From NCBI GenBank assembly GCA_964019165.1, contig OZ025272.1, forward strand, positions 8,308,493-8,372,492: a DNA stretch of 64,000 bases, given 5' to 3'. The stretch is from Mastigias papua (lineage: Eukaryota; Cnidaria; Scyphozoa; Rhizostomeae; Mastigiidae). The notes under the pieces are model-generated. The model was not told the origin of the DNA and searched no databases. It worked only from the letters and a program-made list of their open reading frames with translations. Positions within the stretch are counted from its first letter, which is position 1. Every line of letters begins with the position of its first letter. Position numbers and translations under genes: made by a program. Positions 21,553 to 33,277 of this stretch are shown here, in pieces.

Positions 21553-22035
21553 CTAGAATGGTTTTGATACATAGTAGGCTACTGTTATACTCTTGAATTT
21601 GAGCTTAAAACACTCTCGTTTGAATCCCAAACAATGGGAACTATGTTTTAAAAATGGCACTGAAACTTGTACTGGAACACAAGTTGAGGAGCAATGGTTG
21701 CATGCTACTGATTTTACCCAAGATGGAATGCTTCTGTCATCTCTGCCAGAGTAAGTGCGTTCTGTCATTGGGCATTTGCCTCTATATTGTCTTCTCAATG
21801 GCTCAAATTTAGTAAACAACGACTTGCTGATGCTGCTTATATCTTGCACTTGTACAAGTACTGAAGATCGATTCTTATAGGAGAACGACTTATGAATGGC
21901 TTTCCGTGCCCTATTTGAGTTAGTAGTCTCAAGCTTCCTTTTGTTCAAATCGTTCATTACCAAAGGCCTTGACTCCACCATATTTAGTAGTCTTGAGAAT
22001 TGAAGAAATAATATGGAGATAATGGATAATATGAC
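21553..22035 (-). CDS. IL-17-like secreted cysteine-rich protein, terminal exon (paralog 1)
   Basis: The acceptor TTTCTTACAG precedes GTC at 22,035. The exon is 483 nt, 160 codons plus stop, in phase 0. It opens with a hydrophobic stretch (VILSIISILFLQFSRLLNMV) aligning with the signal peptide of the paralog at 60.8 kb. The C-terminal half has FEPLRRQYRGKCPM, SGRDDRSIPSWVKSVACNHC, SSTCVPVQVSVPFLKHSSHC and KSITVAYYV. This follows the IL-17 pattern: CP(W), D..R.P, (V/A).C, VP....VL(R/K), C, then ITV. Cysteines are at exon residues 88, 112, 115, 119, 135, 142. The usual C-terminal CxC is YY. The start codon lies in an unseen upstream exon, since the residue aligned with Met in the paralog is Ile. 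Likely a secreted cytokine-like ligand. Family moderately sure; gene clearly real by paralog conservation. Confidence 0.7.
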   Translation of the reverse strand, partial: VILSIISILFLQFSRLLNMVESRPLVMNDLNKRKLETTNSNRARKAIHKSFSYKNRSSVLVQVQDISSISKSLFTKFEPLRRQYRGKCPMTERTYSGRDDRSIPSWVKSVACNHCSSTCVPVQVSVPFLKHSSHCLGFKRECFKLKFKSITVAYYVSKPF

Positions 22036-23329
22036 CTGTAAGAAATAGAAGTCCGAACGTTATTGCATGTTTCACAGAAAGGCTTGGTGCACAATTTGTT
22101 CGGCATGTCGATTTGAAAATTAACATTCATTTCTCTTTATGCAATTGAGGCATGAATTACAATACTTTGGTCTACCTTCCGATTCCCTACAACAGATAAT
22201 ATAGGAATATTGATTTCTGTACTATATATGTAAACAGTATTAACAACACTGATGCTACTGGTGGCTACATTTTCAATTTTTGTCGTAAGTTATGCATGAA
22301 GAAGTTCTTAGTATAGTTTTAACTCCTACACAATGGTGAAGAGGAGGAAGCGCGAGGGCGCGAGGTCGCGAGGTCGCGAGGGTGCGAGGTCGTGAGGGCG
22401 CAAGGGCGCGGGGGGAGGGGCGCATGCTCTTATAACTAATGATGGAAAGTTTTACTGGATATAGTTCATGATTTCATTTGCTTAAATCTTCTGAGTTACT
22501 TTCTCAAAATCCAAGTAGGAAAACTGCTTGAATGAACTTGCTTGAAATAAGTTGAACTTCTAAAGTTTATAAGACGATATGAATTAATTTCAACTTTTGT
22601 ACAAGCAAGTCAGTGTGCTATGTACTTCGAAGTTTGCAGTCACGTGCAAACTTGGTGAATTTAGACCATCTTTACACAGCCACATCTCCAGTTTAAGAGG
22701 GAAATTTCAATATGCGAACGAAGAAGACCCAGACCTCTGATTGGCTCTTACACCATTTCAGCAAAGAAGCTGACTAGTTGAAATATTGTTTTTCTCCCTT
22801 TTTGATCCTCCTACATCAATAAACATGATCTGCAGGTGCCCCCACATACAATGATGGATCCTACACTGCATACTGAACAAAGCTAACAGCCTTCCTCCAA
22901 TTCCTTATGCGCCACGTAGCAAACTGATAGTTGCCATGTTCGTAGTGCCTATACCCCCCCTCTAGAAATCTCCTAAACTACAGGCCTGTTCCATCACATA
23001 ATTTATTCTATTTGGTATACATACTACATTTTCTAACGTGGGAATAAATCATGGACGAGTCTGTAACTTAGAGAATCTTAGAACTATATGTTTATATGCT
23101 CCTTTGAGTGTACTCATCTGTAATTTTTTTTCTTTCTACATAAGCTTATTTTGATTAACTACTTTATACATACAAACAAATAATATACTGGCTATGATTG
23201 GCCAGGTGTATCATTGGATCATTGTAGCTTTAACATTTTTATTGAATGAGATGAAGTTTGAAAGATAAATTCATTGATTTAAGTTGGATATTTACTATAG
23301 CATTTTTTCTGTTATGCAAATGCGTTTAG
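22036..23329. other. Upstream intron/flank of IL-17-like paralog 1
   Basis: Should hold intron 1 and the start-codon exon of the minus-strand gene, but no exon homologous to the region upstream of the second paralog was found. Contains the GC-rich minisatellite at 22,350-22,413. Confidence 0.4.
22350..22413 (+). repeat. GC-rich 8-bp minisatellite (gcgcgagg/tcgcgagg)x8
   Basis: Eight contiguous 8-bp units, variants of gcgcgagg, run into ggggggaggggcgc. Very CpG-rich compared with the AT-rich surroundings. It lies about 315 bp upstream of the splice acceptor of IL-17-like paralog 1. Confidence 0.9.
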
Positions 23330-23700
23330 AGGCAACAGAAATGTAGTTCATTAGAAGAATGCTGAAGTTTTCATGGACTGATAAAGTGTCAGATGAGCAA
23401 ATAATGGCAATGTGTGAACTATGACAAACAATAAAAACAAGGAAAATGATATATCTGGGGCATGTTATGAGAAGAAACAGCATGGAATATCTATCGCTGA
23501 CAGGAAAGTGGAAGCAAAAAGAGCAAGAGGGATACAGAGGATGACTTATGTTAACAATGATGAAGATTGGGTAAACACCGTAATTGGAAGTAAACTCAAT
23601 CTTGCTTTGGAAAGGCATGGTTGTCGACGCCCTCGTGCTTGACAAATAAATAAGAAGGTTTATAATAGCTAAAACAAAAAGAAAACTATTTACAGAAGCG
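23330..23700 (+). mobile_element. LINE 3' end (RTE/craniata-type endonuclease-RT tail)
   Basis: Plus-strand translation with one or two frameshifts gives RRMLKFSWTDKVSDEQIMAM, IKTRKMIYLGHVMRRNSMEY, then a frame change to GKVEAKRARGIQRMTYVNND and EDW. This is the standard C-terminal tail (RRxLxISWTDxxSNxEVL...LGHxMR...GKxxGxRxxGRxRxxWxxD). Ends in AT-rich sequence. Dead, 5'-truncated. Confidence 0.8.
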
Positions 23701-23774
23701 TATGTGAAATATAAAATAAATACATTGATAATAATTATATTACAATCACTACACTTGCATAGCTTACATTATTT

Positions 23775-26530
23775 TGTTACTTCAAATGTCTATAAAAAAC
23801 TCTCAGCGTTACTGCGTCCTAATTTCTGTAGGTAGTTTTGCCCATAATCTTTGGCCCATTGACCTTACTCTATCTGTTCCATAGTATGTGTTTCTCACTT
23901 TGGTAGATGTAGATTGTTGAAGCGTCTTAACTGATGCGGTTAGGTTTTTTCTATAAAAGTTTCCCTTATGAACGGAGGATTCAAGTGACTTTTTGTTACT
24001 TAAATTTCAATCATAAGCATCAATAGGCTCTTCTGATGAATAGATATGGAATTGTCATTTTCTATTAACTTCTCTAACTGACAAGCATCTTTGCATGCAA
24101 TTCTGAGGACACTTTCCCTTGTTCTGTTTAATTTGTTATCAATATTCCTAACGTAGAACACCTACGTCAATGGAAAATAGTGTAAACCTTGACATTAAAC
24201 AAGTATTCATCATCAGTTTTATCTTTTCCAGTTCCATGAACATTGACATGAAAGTTAACGCATATAGTTTTGGGCAAGCTTTTCCTGCAAAGCCTCTGCT
24301 CGTGAATTCTGAAGCCAAGCTTTGTATGAAGTGTTATTCCTTGCAATTTTTCTTCATCACTCTCTTCAGTTACAGCCTCTTAACTATGTAGCTTTATACT
24401 CTTGTTGTTCTCACCAGATATCATGAGATGAGATCCTTACACATTCAGCTTCATGTAATTTTGAGGATACCAGATTGAAAAATGAATGGCATCTACTCTA
24501 AGCTTTCAATGATATTGTCGACTTTGCGTCGCATACGTAAATCGTTGTATCTTCTACGTACTTGCATATTTCGGCTCTATTCATCAGAAGAAATAAACCT
24601 TTCAAAAATATATTATACTGGAGAGGTCCGAAGAGAGATCCTTCTGGGGCCCCTCTTTGGGCTTCTTTCCATGTGCTGAAAGAACCATTAATCGTAACTC
24701 ATTGTCTCCTTTGTGACAAATAGCTATGAATCAGTTGTAGGGCATCTCTACTAATGTCAAATGTATATACTTTTCCTAGTAGCAATTTGTGGTCTATACC
24801 GTGAAAGGCTTTGGAAAGATCCGTCAATGAACCAATGCAATATCTCCTCTATCCAAGCTAATTTTACGGGTTTTCGACAGTCTTAAGAGTGCATGCTGTG
24901 TGTTGTTATCTTTTCTGAAGGCGCAATGCAAAGTTTATGACATAAATTTCCCGGCGAACGGCATTACTTGGTCATATTATAGTCATTCAAAAATTTTTTA
25001 AGCTGGATGGCAAGGCAGTTATTAGTCCGAAGTTCTTTTACATAAAACATCATTCTTTTTGAAAAGCAAACATATATCTCCATTCTTAAAATCACTAGGA
25101 AAGTAATTTTTAGCTAAATACAGATTGAAAGTGTTCTCCAGATAGGGTAGCAATATATCTGAGTAATCCTTTAAGATTTTAGCTGGGATACTCCCTGAGT
25201 TGCTTTCTTAGGATCTAACCTGGTTTGTTGATTGTTTACATCCTTTGACACTGCGGTAAATTCAAACGCTTGATAGCGATTAGAGTCTATTTTATTCTCT
25301 TAACTCTTGTTTGTAAGTTGTATTTGGTCAACACAATATCAATTAGATCATCTATAGCATCCATTGATAGCAAGTTCGAATCAGCCTTATCAATATTAAG
25401 AGAGCCCTTAATGTTAACAAAATAGTCATTGAAAATCTCGATGTAGCCATATCATCAGTTATAGCTTTTTCCATCTTCCAGCAGAGTCACACAAGACACA
25501 AGAAGACATTTGTACTCAGTGAGAAATTGACAGGTTTTACAGTTTTCCAAAACTTTCGACTATCATTGAGATCCTTACGAGCAAGATTTTGATAATGACT
25601 GCATTTTTTCTCACTTAGAAGCTTAATGCAGCTACTTCCTTGGTTCATCAAAATCTGTTGATCTTCTTCCTTCCTAGATTTTGATGAAACTGGTAGGTAG
25701 CTTTGGCTATAAAATAATGGACTTCTAGAGTCCTTTAGTCACGAATGGCCCATCTTTTGCTCCATAGTTGCTCGTTTAGCACAATTTTGATGACAGAAAC
25801 AAAAGTATCACAATTCATCGTATCCATTTGGTTATGTTCGGATAGCTCAATGCATACATCATTTCTGAAATTATCTATATTGAACTTTCGATAATCTCTA
25901 TACTTTTCAAATTAGGACCCAGATCTACAAAGCCACCTTCTAGAGCAGATACTATAGTACACATGGGAATTTTCAAGTTACGTATTCCCAACTAATTTCT
26001 TATTTCAGCCTCTTGCTTATTGAAATCCCCGCTAAAATGAAGTTTTCATATCTGGTACCATAGGCATCAAGAATCTTACTTATTTCTTCAAAACAGTATC
26101 TTCCACTTTGAGATGGAAGACATTTTATGATTGCAAGAAGCCATTTTTGATTTCTTTTTTAGATTAACCTCAACAAACCGACACTCTACATTATCATGGA
26201 GACTGTATACCTTTAAGGCCTTTGCTGAAACGCCTTCCCAAACATAATCTATGATTCCATAGCAGATCGATGAGCAGTACTGTATTGTGTAACGTAATAG
26301 AAGGCATCTCTGTCGTCTATTACCCTAGCATAGCATCATATTACTACTTATCCATCTTCTATCTTCTTTTGCTCTGCCTAGTAGTCATATCTCTGCCATT
26401 ATATTCATCTATGTCAATAAGAAAACTAACTCGTCCTTTGAGAAGATTGAAGGTAATTTGAAGTAAACCTTATCTTTGTATACAAGCATAGACAGATCGA
26501 GCTTGGAGGTAAATTAATAGTGCAGTTAGC
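23775..26530 (-). mobile_element. Long degenerate LINE (endonuclease to RT C-terminus)
   Basis: Read on the minus strand from 26,530 down, scattered frames give the whole LINE order. Endonuclease pieces: FILAG..ISISK and GDFNKQEAEI. Linker: SRKEEDQQILMNQGSSCIKL, ARKDLNDSRKFWKTVKPV. RT: SGSIPAKILKDYSDILLPYL, DFKNGDICLLFKKNDVL, then an ALHxAFR/NTQHALLRL block, a GAPEGSLFGPLQYNIFLKGL block and KYVEDTTIYVCDA (YADD now YVED). C-terminus: RESVLRIACKDAC and HLNPPF. Many stops and frameshifts. Same CR1/Rex-like group as the copy at 1-656. Confidence 0.8.
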
Positions 26531-29500
26531 ATCACCCACAACGGCTCTACTCTGGCTCTTTGATCTCTTCGAGTTTATTGAGACAATGAAGTACAAACAT
26601 CAATCAACGAAAGAAGTTGCAGTAGATTGCAATATTGGAAAGCCCTAGTCCTATAGAGATAGAAAAATAAGACATGCAGCTGATAAAAATATTGATCTTG
26701 AAGGCTGATATCACAACGAGTCAGGTAATTTATATGATAAACAGCTCTTTGGAAGAAAATTGAGCATCAGAGTTCAATCTTAACTTACCAAGTTTCAAAT
26801 ACAGAAATCTGATTCATTACATCAAGCACGAAAAGTTTGAAATGACATTCAGCAATTCAATCGTAAGTAGGTAAAAATACCGAATTAGGTTTTTAATATC
26901 CGTGCTTGGTAGTCACTATATTTCACCTAATTACATTCTGCTTTGTTTCAATTCCTCATTTTCTTAATGCGGCGAAAAGCTATTTCTTGAATTAAGTTAG
27001 ATTAGGGATTTCGGAAGAGGATCCTTGAAAATTCAGCAGAGAAAAATAAGTGGCGCCACATTGCTGGAATTAGACTGTTGAAAGGAAATAAGCTTGAAAT
27101 TCTAAAGAGCTTTTTGAATAGGTCTTTATCATTACATTTCCAGATAGTCATGAATCATCCATGAGCTTTGGCTGTATACTATGCTTTTTGATAGACCAAT
27201 GATATGATGCCTGGAAGTTAAATAACTAAAAAAAGTAACCTACAAAGAATATCTCTCAGCAATCACATGCAAAATTTTTATGAACTTGGGTATTATTGCT
27301 ATGTTGGATTTTTTACATCGATTTAAAAAAAATTAATAGTCACAAACTTTTATCTGTTTTTAGGTATTATGAAAATGCAACTTCTAGAGTAAAAAATGAA
27401 AGAGGAAATTTAAAATGGAAAGTGATTTCAGAAAGAGCATTAATGGATTCAGTTAATTTCAGTTCATTTCAGTTTATTTGCACTTCATTTGCATTTCAGT
27501 TCTGTTCAGTTGAGTTCAGTGTAATTTAAAGAATTTCTTATAGAAGGAGTTCTATCAATAGGTAAAACTATAGAGGAGAGAGTACGCACTTGAGTCACAA
27601 ACGAAGGTTTAGAGATTGAATGATGAGAAAAATACTCATGGAATGAAAAATTTACATTTTAAGTATAATTGATGCTGTTTGCTGGTTGATTAAAGTTCTA
27701 GGACTTGTAGTTGGTGAAGAAGAAAGTGGTACTTAAGTTGATGTCAGAAGCTTTACACTGTTGAAGCTTGTTTTATCATATGTGGAATGCGGTTATTAGA
27801 TTTATTTTCCTTTATATCATATAGATTCCAGGCCGTATCGAGAGAATTTTTGTGTGTTAGAGGAATGTATCTTTGCATGCGTGCCTGACACCATTTTGAT
27901 AAGTTTGTGAAACTACATCGAAATACGCATAGAAACAAATTGGAGAAAACTTCTTCGCAGATTTATAAAGAAATATCAGCATGTTCATTTCAAATATATC
28001 CTGCAGCTTGACTGTTGGTCTGTGAGAAACTTAGCAGTAGAAGGTGAAGAAGCAAATTTTAAGGGAATGGCTTGTACAACATTCTTCTAAAGAAAGATTA
28101 TTGGATTGATGTATGCATCATACATTAAGCCCCAAAGCAATAATCTTATATTGTAGAAAAGAAGAAAATAATACAAAGACGTCAATACATTTGTAGAAAG
28201 AGTATGTCTAGCCATAGGAAATATATCACATGTTCTTGCCAATCGTTTGATAGTTCGCTCAAGTGCAGCATCCGAAGCAAATTTTCGTCCAGGAGGGAAC
28301 CAAAGAATTTGGCATGCTTAGTTTTTTCACATGGTGCATATCAAGTTTCATTGTAACACAGCATTCCGTTAGTGAGGTTTTCGTGAGTTTTGGCAATTTC
28401 ACAGCGTTCAACAATGTTCAATATGTTGACATACCATACTATGTAATTTTTTATCCACCTCTAAAACCACTCTACGAGAATATTTAAAGTTGTATGTAAA
28501 TACAAAAGAAATTTCTAAGTTCGATGGCCCGCAATTGCATACTAATTTCGAAATCGTCACACCGGTTAAAATTTGTCATAAAAAATCAAATTCAGTACAA
28601 TTGAGTCAAGTTCATTACAATAAATTCAGACTTGTTAGACCACATTCAAATTCACTTTCAGCTAAAGTGTTAGTCCATAACCAAGATGAAATGAATCAAT
28701 TAAGAGAAGCAACGGAAGCATTGATGAGGAGGAAGAATGCGGAGCATGTGTAGATAATTTGCTGTCAGAAGACGCGTTTTGTTCCTCATGTGGCGTTATA
28801 TTGAACATGGAGGCTATAGCTATTGGGACGTATTTTGAAAGGTATGAAAATAAAGTGCTTCTTGCTTATTGGCGAGATAACACCATATTGAAATTAGCTT
28901 AAGCACTATTAAGCAAGATAAAGAACAGACGTCCAGTTCCATAAAGCTTTTGTTTCAAGATACCATAATAGAATAATTTATGTTTGCAAATTTTATAGTT
29001 TTCAAAGACAACATATAGCTTTGTAGTGTTTTGTCGGTTTGCGTTTCTATTGTCAAAAGTTGCAAGTTGTAAGTTGCAATTAATCTTGCTTGAGCGGATC
29101 ATCTCTTTATTTGCAAAACAAGAATAACAAGAAGAGGCATAAACTGAAAAGTGAAAATTCATTTTGGTGCAGAAATGAATTAAGCTAGGTTTGGAAATCA
29201 GACATATGCAACAGCTTGTGCCAAGTTTTTGGCTAACACTTTTTCAGAGAATAACAATGATTGAAATGGATCTACCAAGAAATGTATCCAATTGAAGAAC
29301 TATTGTACCCAATCATAAAAATGAATACATGCATGAGTGATACTGCTTTTTTTGCTACTCAGAGGAATCCAAGATTACGTGTGTTTACAAGGCGAAAGTA
29401 TTCTTGATCTGTCGGACTCAGATTCCAAAACAGACAAATGGAAAGATGACTTAGCTCTGATAATTATTTGAAACATACCATCTTCATTGTGTTGGAACAA

Positions 29501-29892
29501 TCTAATTTTCAAGGAACCGTTACCTGATGGCGAAGGTGCAAAATTTCTGCGTGCTGTTGACAAGGAGCTTGCGTATTTCCTGACATCAACAAGCAGCCGG
29601 CAGAGTAGGGGATAAGATAAAGAAGTATATGTTCCCTCTAGAATTTGACTAATATCTGTATAGATTATGGACGTTGTGATGCAGATCTTTGTCAGTTACA
29701 CTTATTAATCGTATAATAATTACTTAAAGCGACAAGTCTCTTATCCAGGAACATCAAGGTGGCACAAAAGATAGCAAAAACTACTAGTAACAAATGCAGA
29801 AGTTCAAAAGAGGCAAGACCAAGGCCAGAAAACCGAAGCAAAGTCACGGCCTTCAATCAAACAGCAGAGATCAATAATCAAAAAGTGACATA
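26531..29892. other. Non-coding stretch with an unassigned zinc-ribbon-like fragment
   Basis: No gene supported. A pentamer-rich patch (ttcagttcatttcag variants) occupies 27,447-27,520. At about 28,690-28,870 a plus frame reads DEEEECGACVDNLLSEDAFC then SSCGVILNME, a CxxC...CxxC arrangement, followed by stops. It may be a fragment of a dead transposon protein. Confidence 0.4.
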
Positions 29893-30659
29893 CTCCTGAA
29901 TGTCTAATTGACGGGGGGGATCGAAATTAACGGGGGGTTGGAAATAATTGAAAAATTTAATTAATGGGGTTCGAACTTAGCGGGAGCTGGATTTGTGCAA
30001 TCACGTTAATATATGGATTTTAAAAAGGACTCTAAGCTAGTTTGCTTTCCTCATTTAAGGAGCAAATTTCCTTAGCAACTCTGGCTTCGATATTTCAATG
30101 TGATAAATGGAAAATCAGTTTGAAGAATATCAACAGAACAAGTATGTAGCTATGAAAGTGTAATATAAATTCCCAATATCATGTGGTGTAAAATTGTTTG
30201 CTGCAGTAGCTGTGCCAACTTCTAATAACAGATCCCTTGCTATGCTATTGAACTTGTGATTCTACCCTTGGGGGCTGTCGACTGTCAAAGGGACTGCAGG
30301 CTCTTTATTATCTTTTGGCACGGTACTTTTTTGTCTTTTCCTTGCTGAATATGCTCTTCTAGTCGGTGACTTCTTCTTGCCTATTTGTATGTGGATTTTA
30401 GTAGCAAAATATACGGTGTAAACAGTTTAGATGTTTCTTCCGTCACAACAACTTCATGCAACTTGTCCAAAAATTCACTTTCCGCTACAATGCTGGGGTA
30501 ACTGGAAAGGTGTGACATGCTCACTGAAGTAGTGTAAGTCAGTGCATTTTGCTGAAGTCTCGAAACGGAATCTCCTTAACCTACTTCATCATCATCTTTT
30601 TCCATTTCCACTGCATCATCACTGTCCTCGTCGGCATCAATATCTTCTACTTTTTTCTG

Positions 30660-31075
30660 TCTTTTCATTTTTCATTTTCATTTCATTTAAAAGTATTTAT
30701 CATTGGTTTAGAACGAAATAGTTATATAACTAATTAAAACCAACATACCGAAATACTAAAACAAGTAAAGAACTTAATTTGTACAAGGAAACTTTTTTTG
30801 TATGTAATGTCAGGGAAAGGCCAATAGAGCCTATAACAAAGCCCCGACAAAGGAAGAGTGAGAAAGGAAAGTTAAGTAGATAGGGAGATGAGATCCAGTT
30901 TGTTGATGTTAGATCTGAACCAAGTTAATTTATGGTATTCAGGAAAGGAAGTGGAAGGTAAGGTGCTCCAAAGTTGACAGGTTCTTGGAATAAAAAAAGA
31001 TTTGTGGGAAAGAGTTCGTGGATTAGATAGTATGACTTGGAAAGGATGTGATTGAGGAAAAGATAACATAAAATA
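30660..31075 (-). mobile_element. LINE 3' end (copy B) nested in the pogo-like element
   Basis: The minus strand reads SFPQSHPFQVILSNPRTLSH, KSFFIPRTCQLWSTLPS, YHKLTWFRSNINKLDLISLS, stop: the C-terminal RxNSFFxRTxxxWNxLP...FKxxxxxL tail of a LINE. Its 3' UTR ends in ATGAAA/TGAAAA-type repeats near 30,660-30,690, directly against the transposon's MKRQKKVEDID coding block. Different LINE family from copy A. Confidence 0.7.
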
Positions 31076-31088
31076 AGCATATCAAAAA

Positions 31089-31340
31089 CTAGTTTCTCCA
31101 GATGTTACACGTGGAATGACTGCCATTCGAGGATTTGATTTTTTGTTTGAATATGACTAAGCTTTGTGCAGTTTTCATTTCATCACTGAGGCTATTCCAG
31201 AGTAGACTGCCTTTAAATTTCAATGAATTTGTACCAAATCTCCGTGATCTGGTAGGTAGAAACTCGCACAGTATTTTAATTCTAAAATCATACTTCACCA
31301 CTTTTTTGGTGAAAAGATACCACATATAACGTCCCACATT
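31089..31340 (-). mobile_element. LINE 3' end (copy A, CR1/Rex-like) nested in the pogo-like element
   Basis: The minus strand reads GRYMWYLFTKKVVKYDFRIK, then RRFGTNSLKFKGSLLWNSLS, DEMKTAQSLVIFKQKIKSS and SHSTCNIW before the stop. It aligns block by block with the tail at 1-387 (YMWEFFTK, RYGINSLSFRGCLLWNALSD, CTCHIC). The 5' end is truncated near 31,340, where transposase-like coding (ESLYNNWYCYT) resumes. Confidence 0.75.
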
Positions 31341-32126
31341 TGTATAGCAATACCAATTGTTATACAAAGATTCAGCTAGCATTTTCAGCAATTTTTTTAG
31401 CAACCGAGCACTCCTCGTGTGTCTACAAACCGCTGAAATAAAGCTTCGCTTACTTCGACTGCTTGTGGTTTCTCGAAATTTCTTGGTTTTGGGGAAATCT
31501 TCTGATGAAGAGCAATCCTTTGCCAGGTACTTCTCATGGCACTGCGTGGCAAACTTCAGGGTCTTTTCTAAACTAGAATCGTTTTTCTTGCATCAGCTAG
31601 ATCTGAGTAGAAAATGCATACTGCTTTGGTGAAGAACCCCTCTCTTGGTGTCTGGACAACAAACTGTTTGTGTGTTGCATCGTATCGAGTCTTTCACTTC
31701 AAACATTCCACTTGAGCATCGTATTCTTTTTTAAACATTTCAGCGCATTCCCCGGGCCATTGCTTCTATGCCAAAGTATACTTCTCCAACTGACGAACAA
31801 AGTTTCTTCTGTTTGACTCATTGTTGTCTTCCATCATGTATTAGAATAGTTGCATCGCATGGACTATCATATGTACTAAATGGTTTTAGAACACGTCAAC
31901 TGACTGATATTGCGCTATGCTTAGAAATGTCTCTGCCTTTGAAGATACATCTTTGTAGTGTTTTCCGTTCTCAAGCGCGATAATTCTTAAAAATTGTAAT
32001 AGTGAAGTGACAAAGCAATATATGTTTAAAGTACTTGCCAGGGTTCCTAATAAGAGCGGGGGGGGGGTTGGAAAAATTTTCGAAACGTAGTTAGCGGGGG
32101 GAGGGAGGCAATTAGACACTTAAGAG

Positions 32127-33277
32127 TATCTTTCAGAACTGCATAAAAAATTCAAAAAGTGTAAAAAATTATAAATACTAATTGGAACTCTATAAGGGCA
32201 ACTACTGTGTTGTGCTGGGACTCAATGATGAAAAGAGAAGCCAATTAAAGAGACGTGGAACAGTAATTAGACACAACAGCAGGGGAAGGACTCAGGGTTT
32301 GTAACAATTTCCTATCCTAAAATCGATTGGCTGAAATAACACACTGATGAAATAATGAATACTAAAGCTAACTACATAACTACAAACTAAGACGAAAAAA
32401 GAGCTGTGTAATAAACAGATGAACAAAACAGACACTTGCCAAATGTTACCTGCTCTCCTGCTGTCAGCACATCACATAGAAACACTGAGCTCTGAATGTT
32501 ACGACACACTAACTACTAACCAGCTAACTGAACTTATATTAATAATTAAACCACTAATGATTAAATGAAAAGACTTAATATTATAATTGTATAAACAACA
32601 AAAGAGCGCGTAATTAAGATTAGTAACTGAACAGGGAAGTAAAAGCAAAGCATAAAATGAAAAAACAAGTAGAAGCAAAAACAAGTCAAGGCGAAAAACA
32701 AGCTAAAACGTAAACAAGTAGAGGTGAAAAACACCTTATGATCGAAAACACACAAAATGGTTAACTCTTATAATTAAAATAAGTAAACGCAAAAACAATA
32801 ACAAAAAATTCACCCTCTAATGAAAGTTAGTACCAACAAGAAGGAATTGCATCTTTAGAGATTGGTTAAATCCAAACACGGTATGATTAATGCAGGACTT
32901 ACATGGAAAGACAGAATGACTTCAGTGAAATGTAATAGATTTATCAAAATTAGCATCCGACCAAATTAAAGTCATAGTGAACAACTTGCTTGAAAAGTGG
33001 TAGCGATTTACGGAAACGAAAGCCTTAACTTCCAACAAGTATTACAAACAAATGCCATTATCCCTATTGTACGAGTTTTTGTATAAACACTAGAAAGATT
33101 GCAGGAGGAAATACTCCTTCCAAATAAAACACTACTGTTTGGCACCAAGCATCCTTATCTTATGCAATTTTGAAAAATATTTAGAAATACGTATTTTGTC
33201 CTGCAATTTTTGATATCATACTGATATCTAATGGGTTCATGGTAATGCCAGGACATTAAATTCACTTCTGGCGTATA
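32127..33277. other. Non-coding stretch
   Basis: AT-rich, A-rich on the plus strand. No exon, tandem array or inverted repeat recognised. Confidence 0.5.

Larger units (their letters stand above)
29893..32126. mobile_element. Pogo/Tigger-like DNA transposon, degenerate, with nested LINE insertions
   Basis: Ends CTCCTGAATGTCTAATTG (left) and CTCTTAAGTGTCTAATTG (right, reverse complement) differ at three of 18 positions and are flanked by TA on both sides. G-runs with attaacgggggg/agttagcgggggg follow inside each end. The minus strand carries broken coding: RRNFVRQLEKYTLA, VQTPREGFFTKAV, EALFQRFVDTRGV, KMLAESLYNNW (HTH/CENP-B-like region of DDE_1 transposases), then MKRQKKVEDIDADEDSDDAV and SEFLDKLHEVVVTEETSKLF. 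Multiple stops. Two 5'-truncated LINEs interrupt it (30,660-31,340). Confidence 0.7.
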
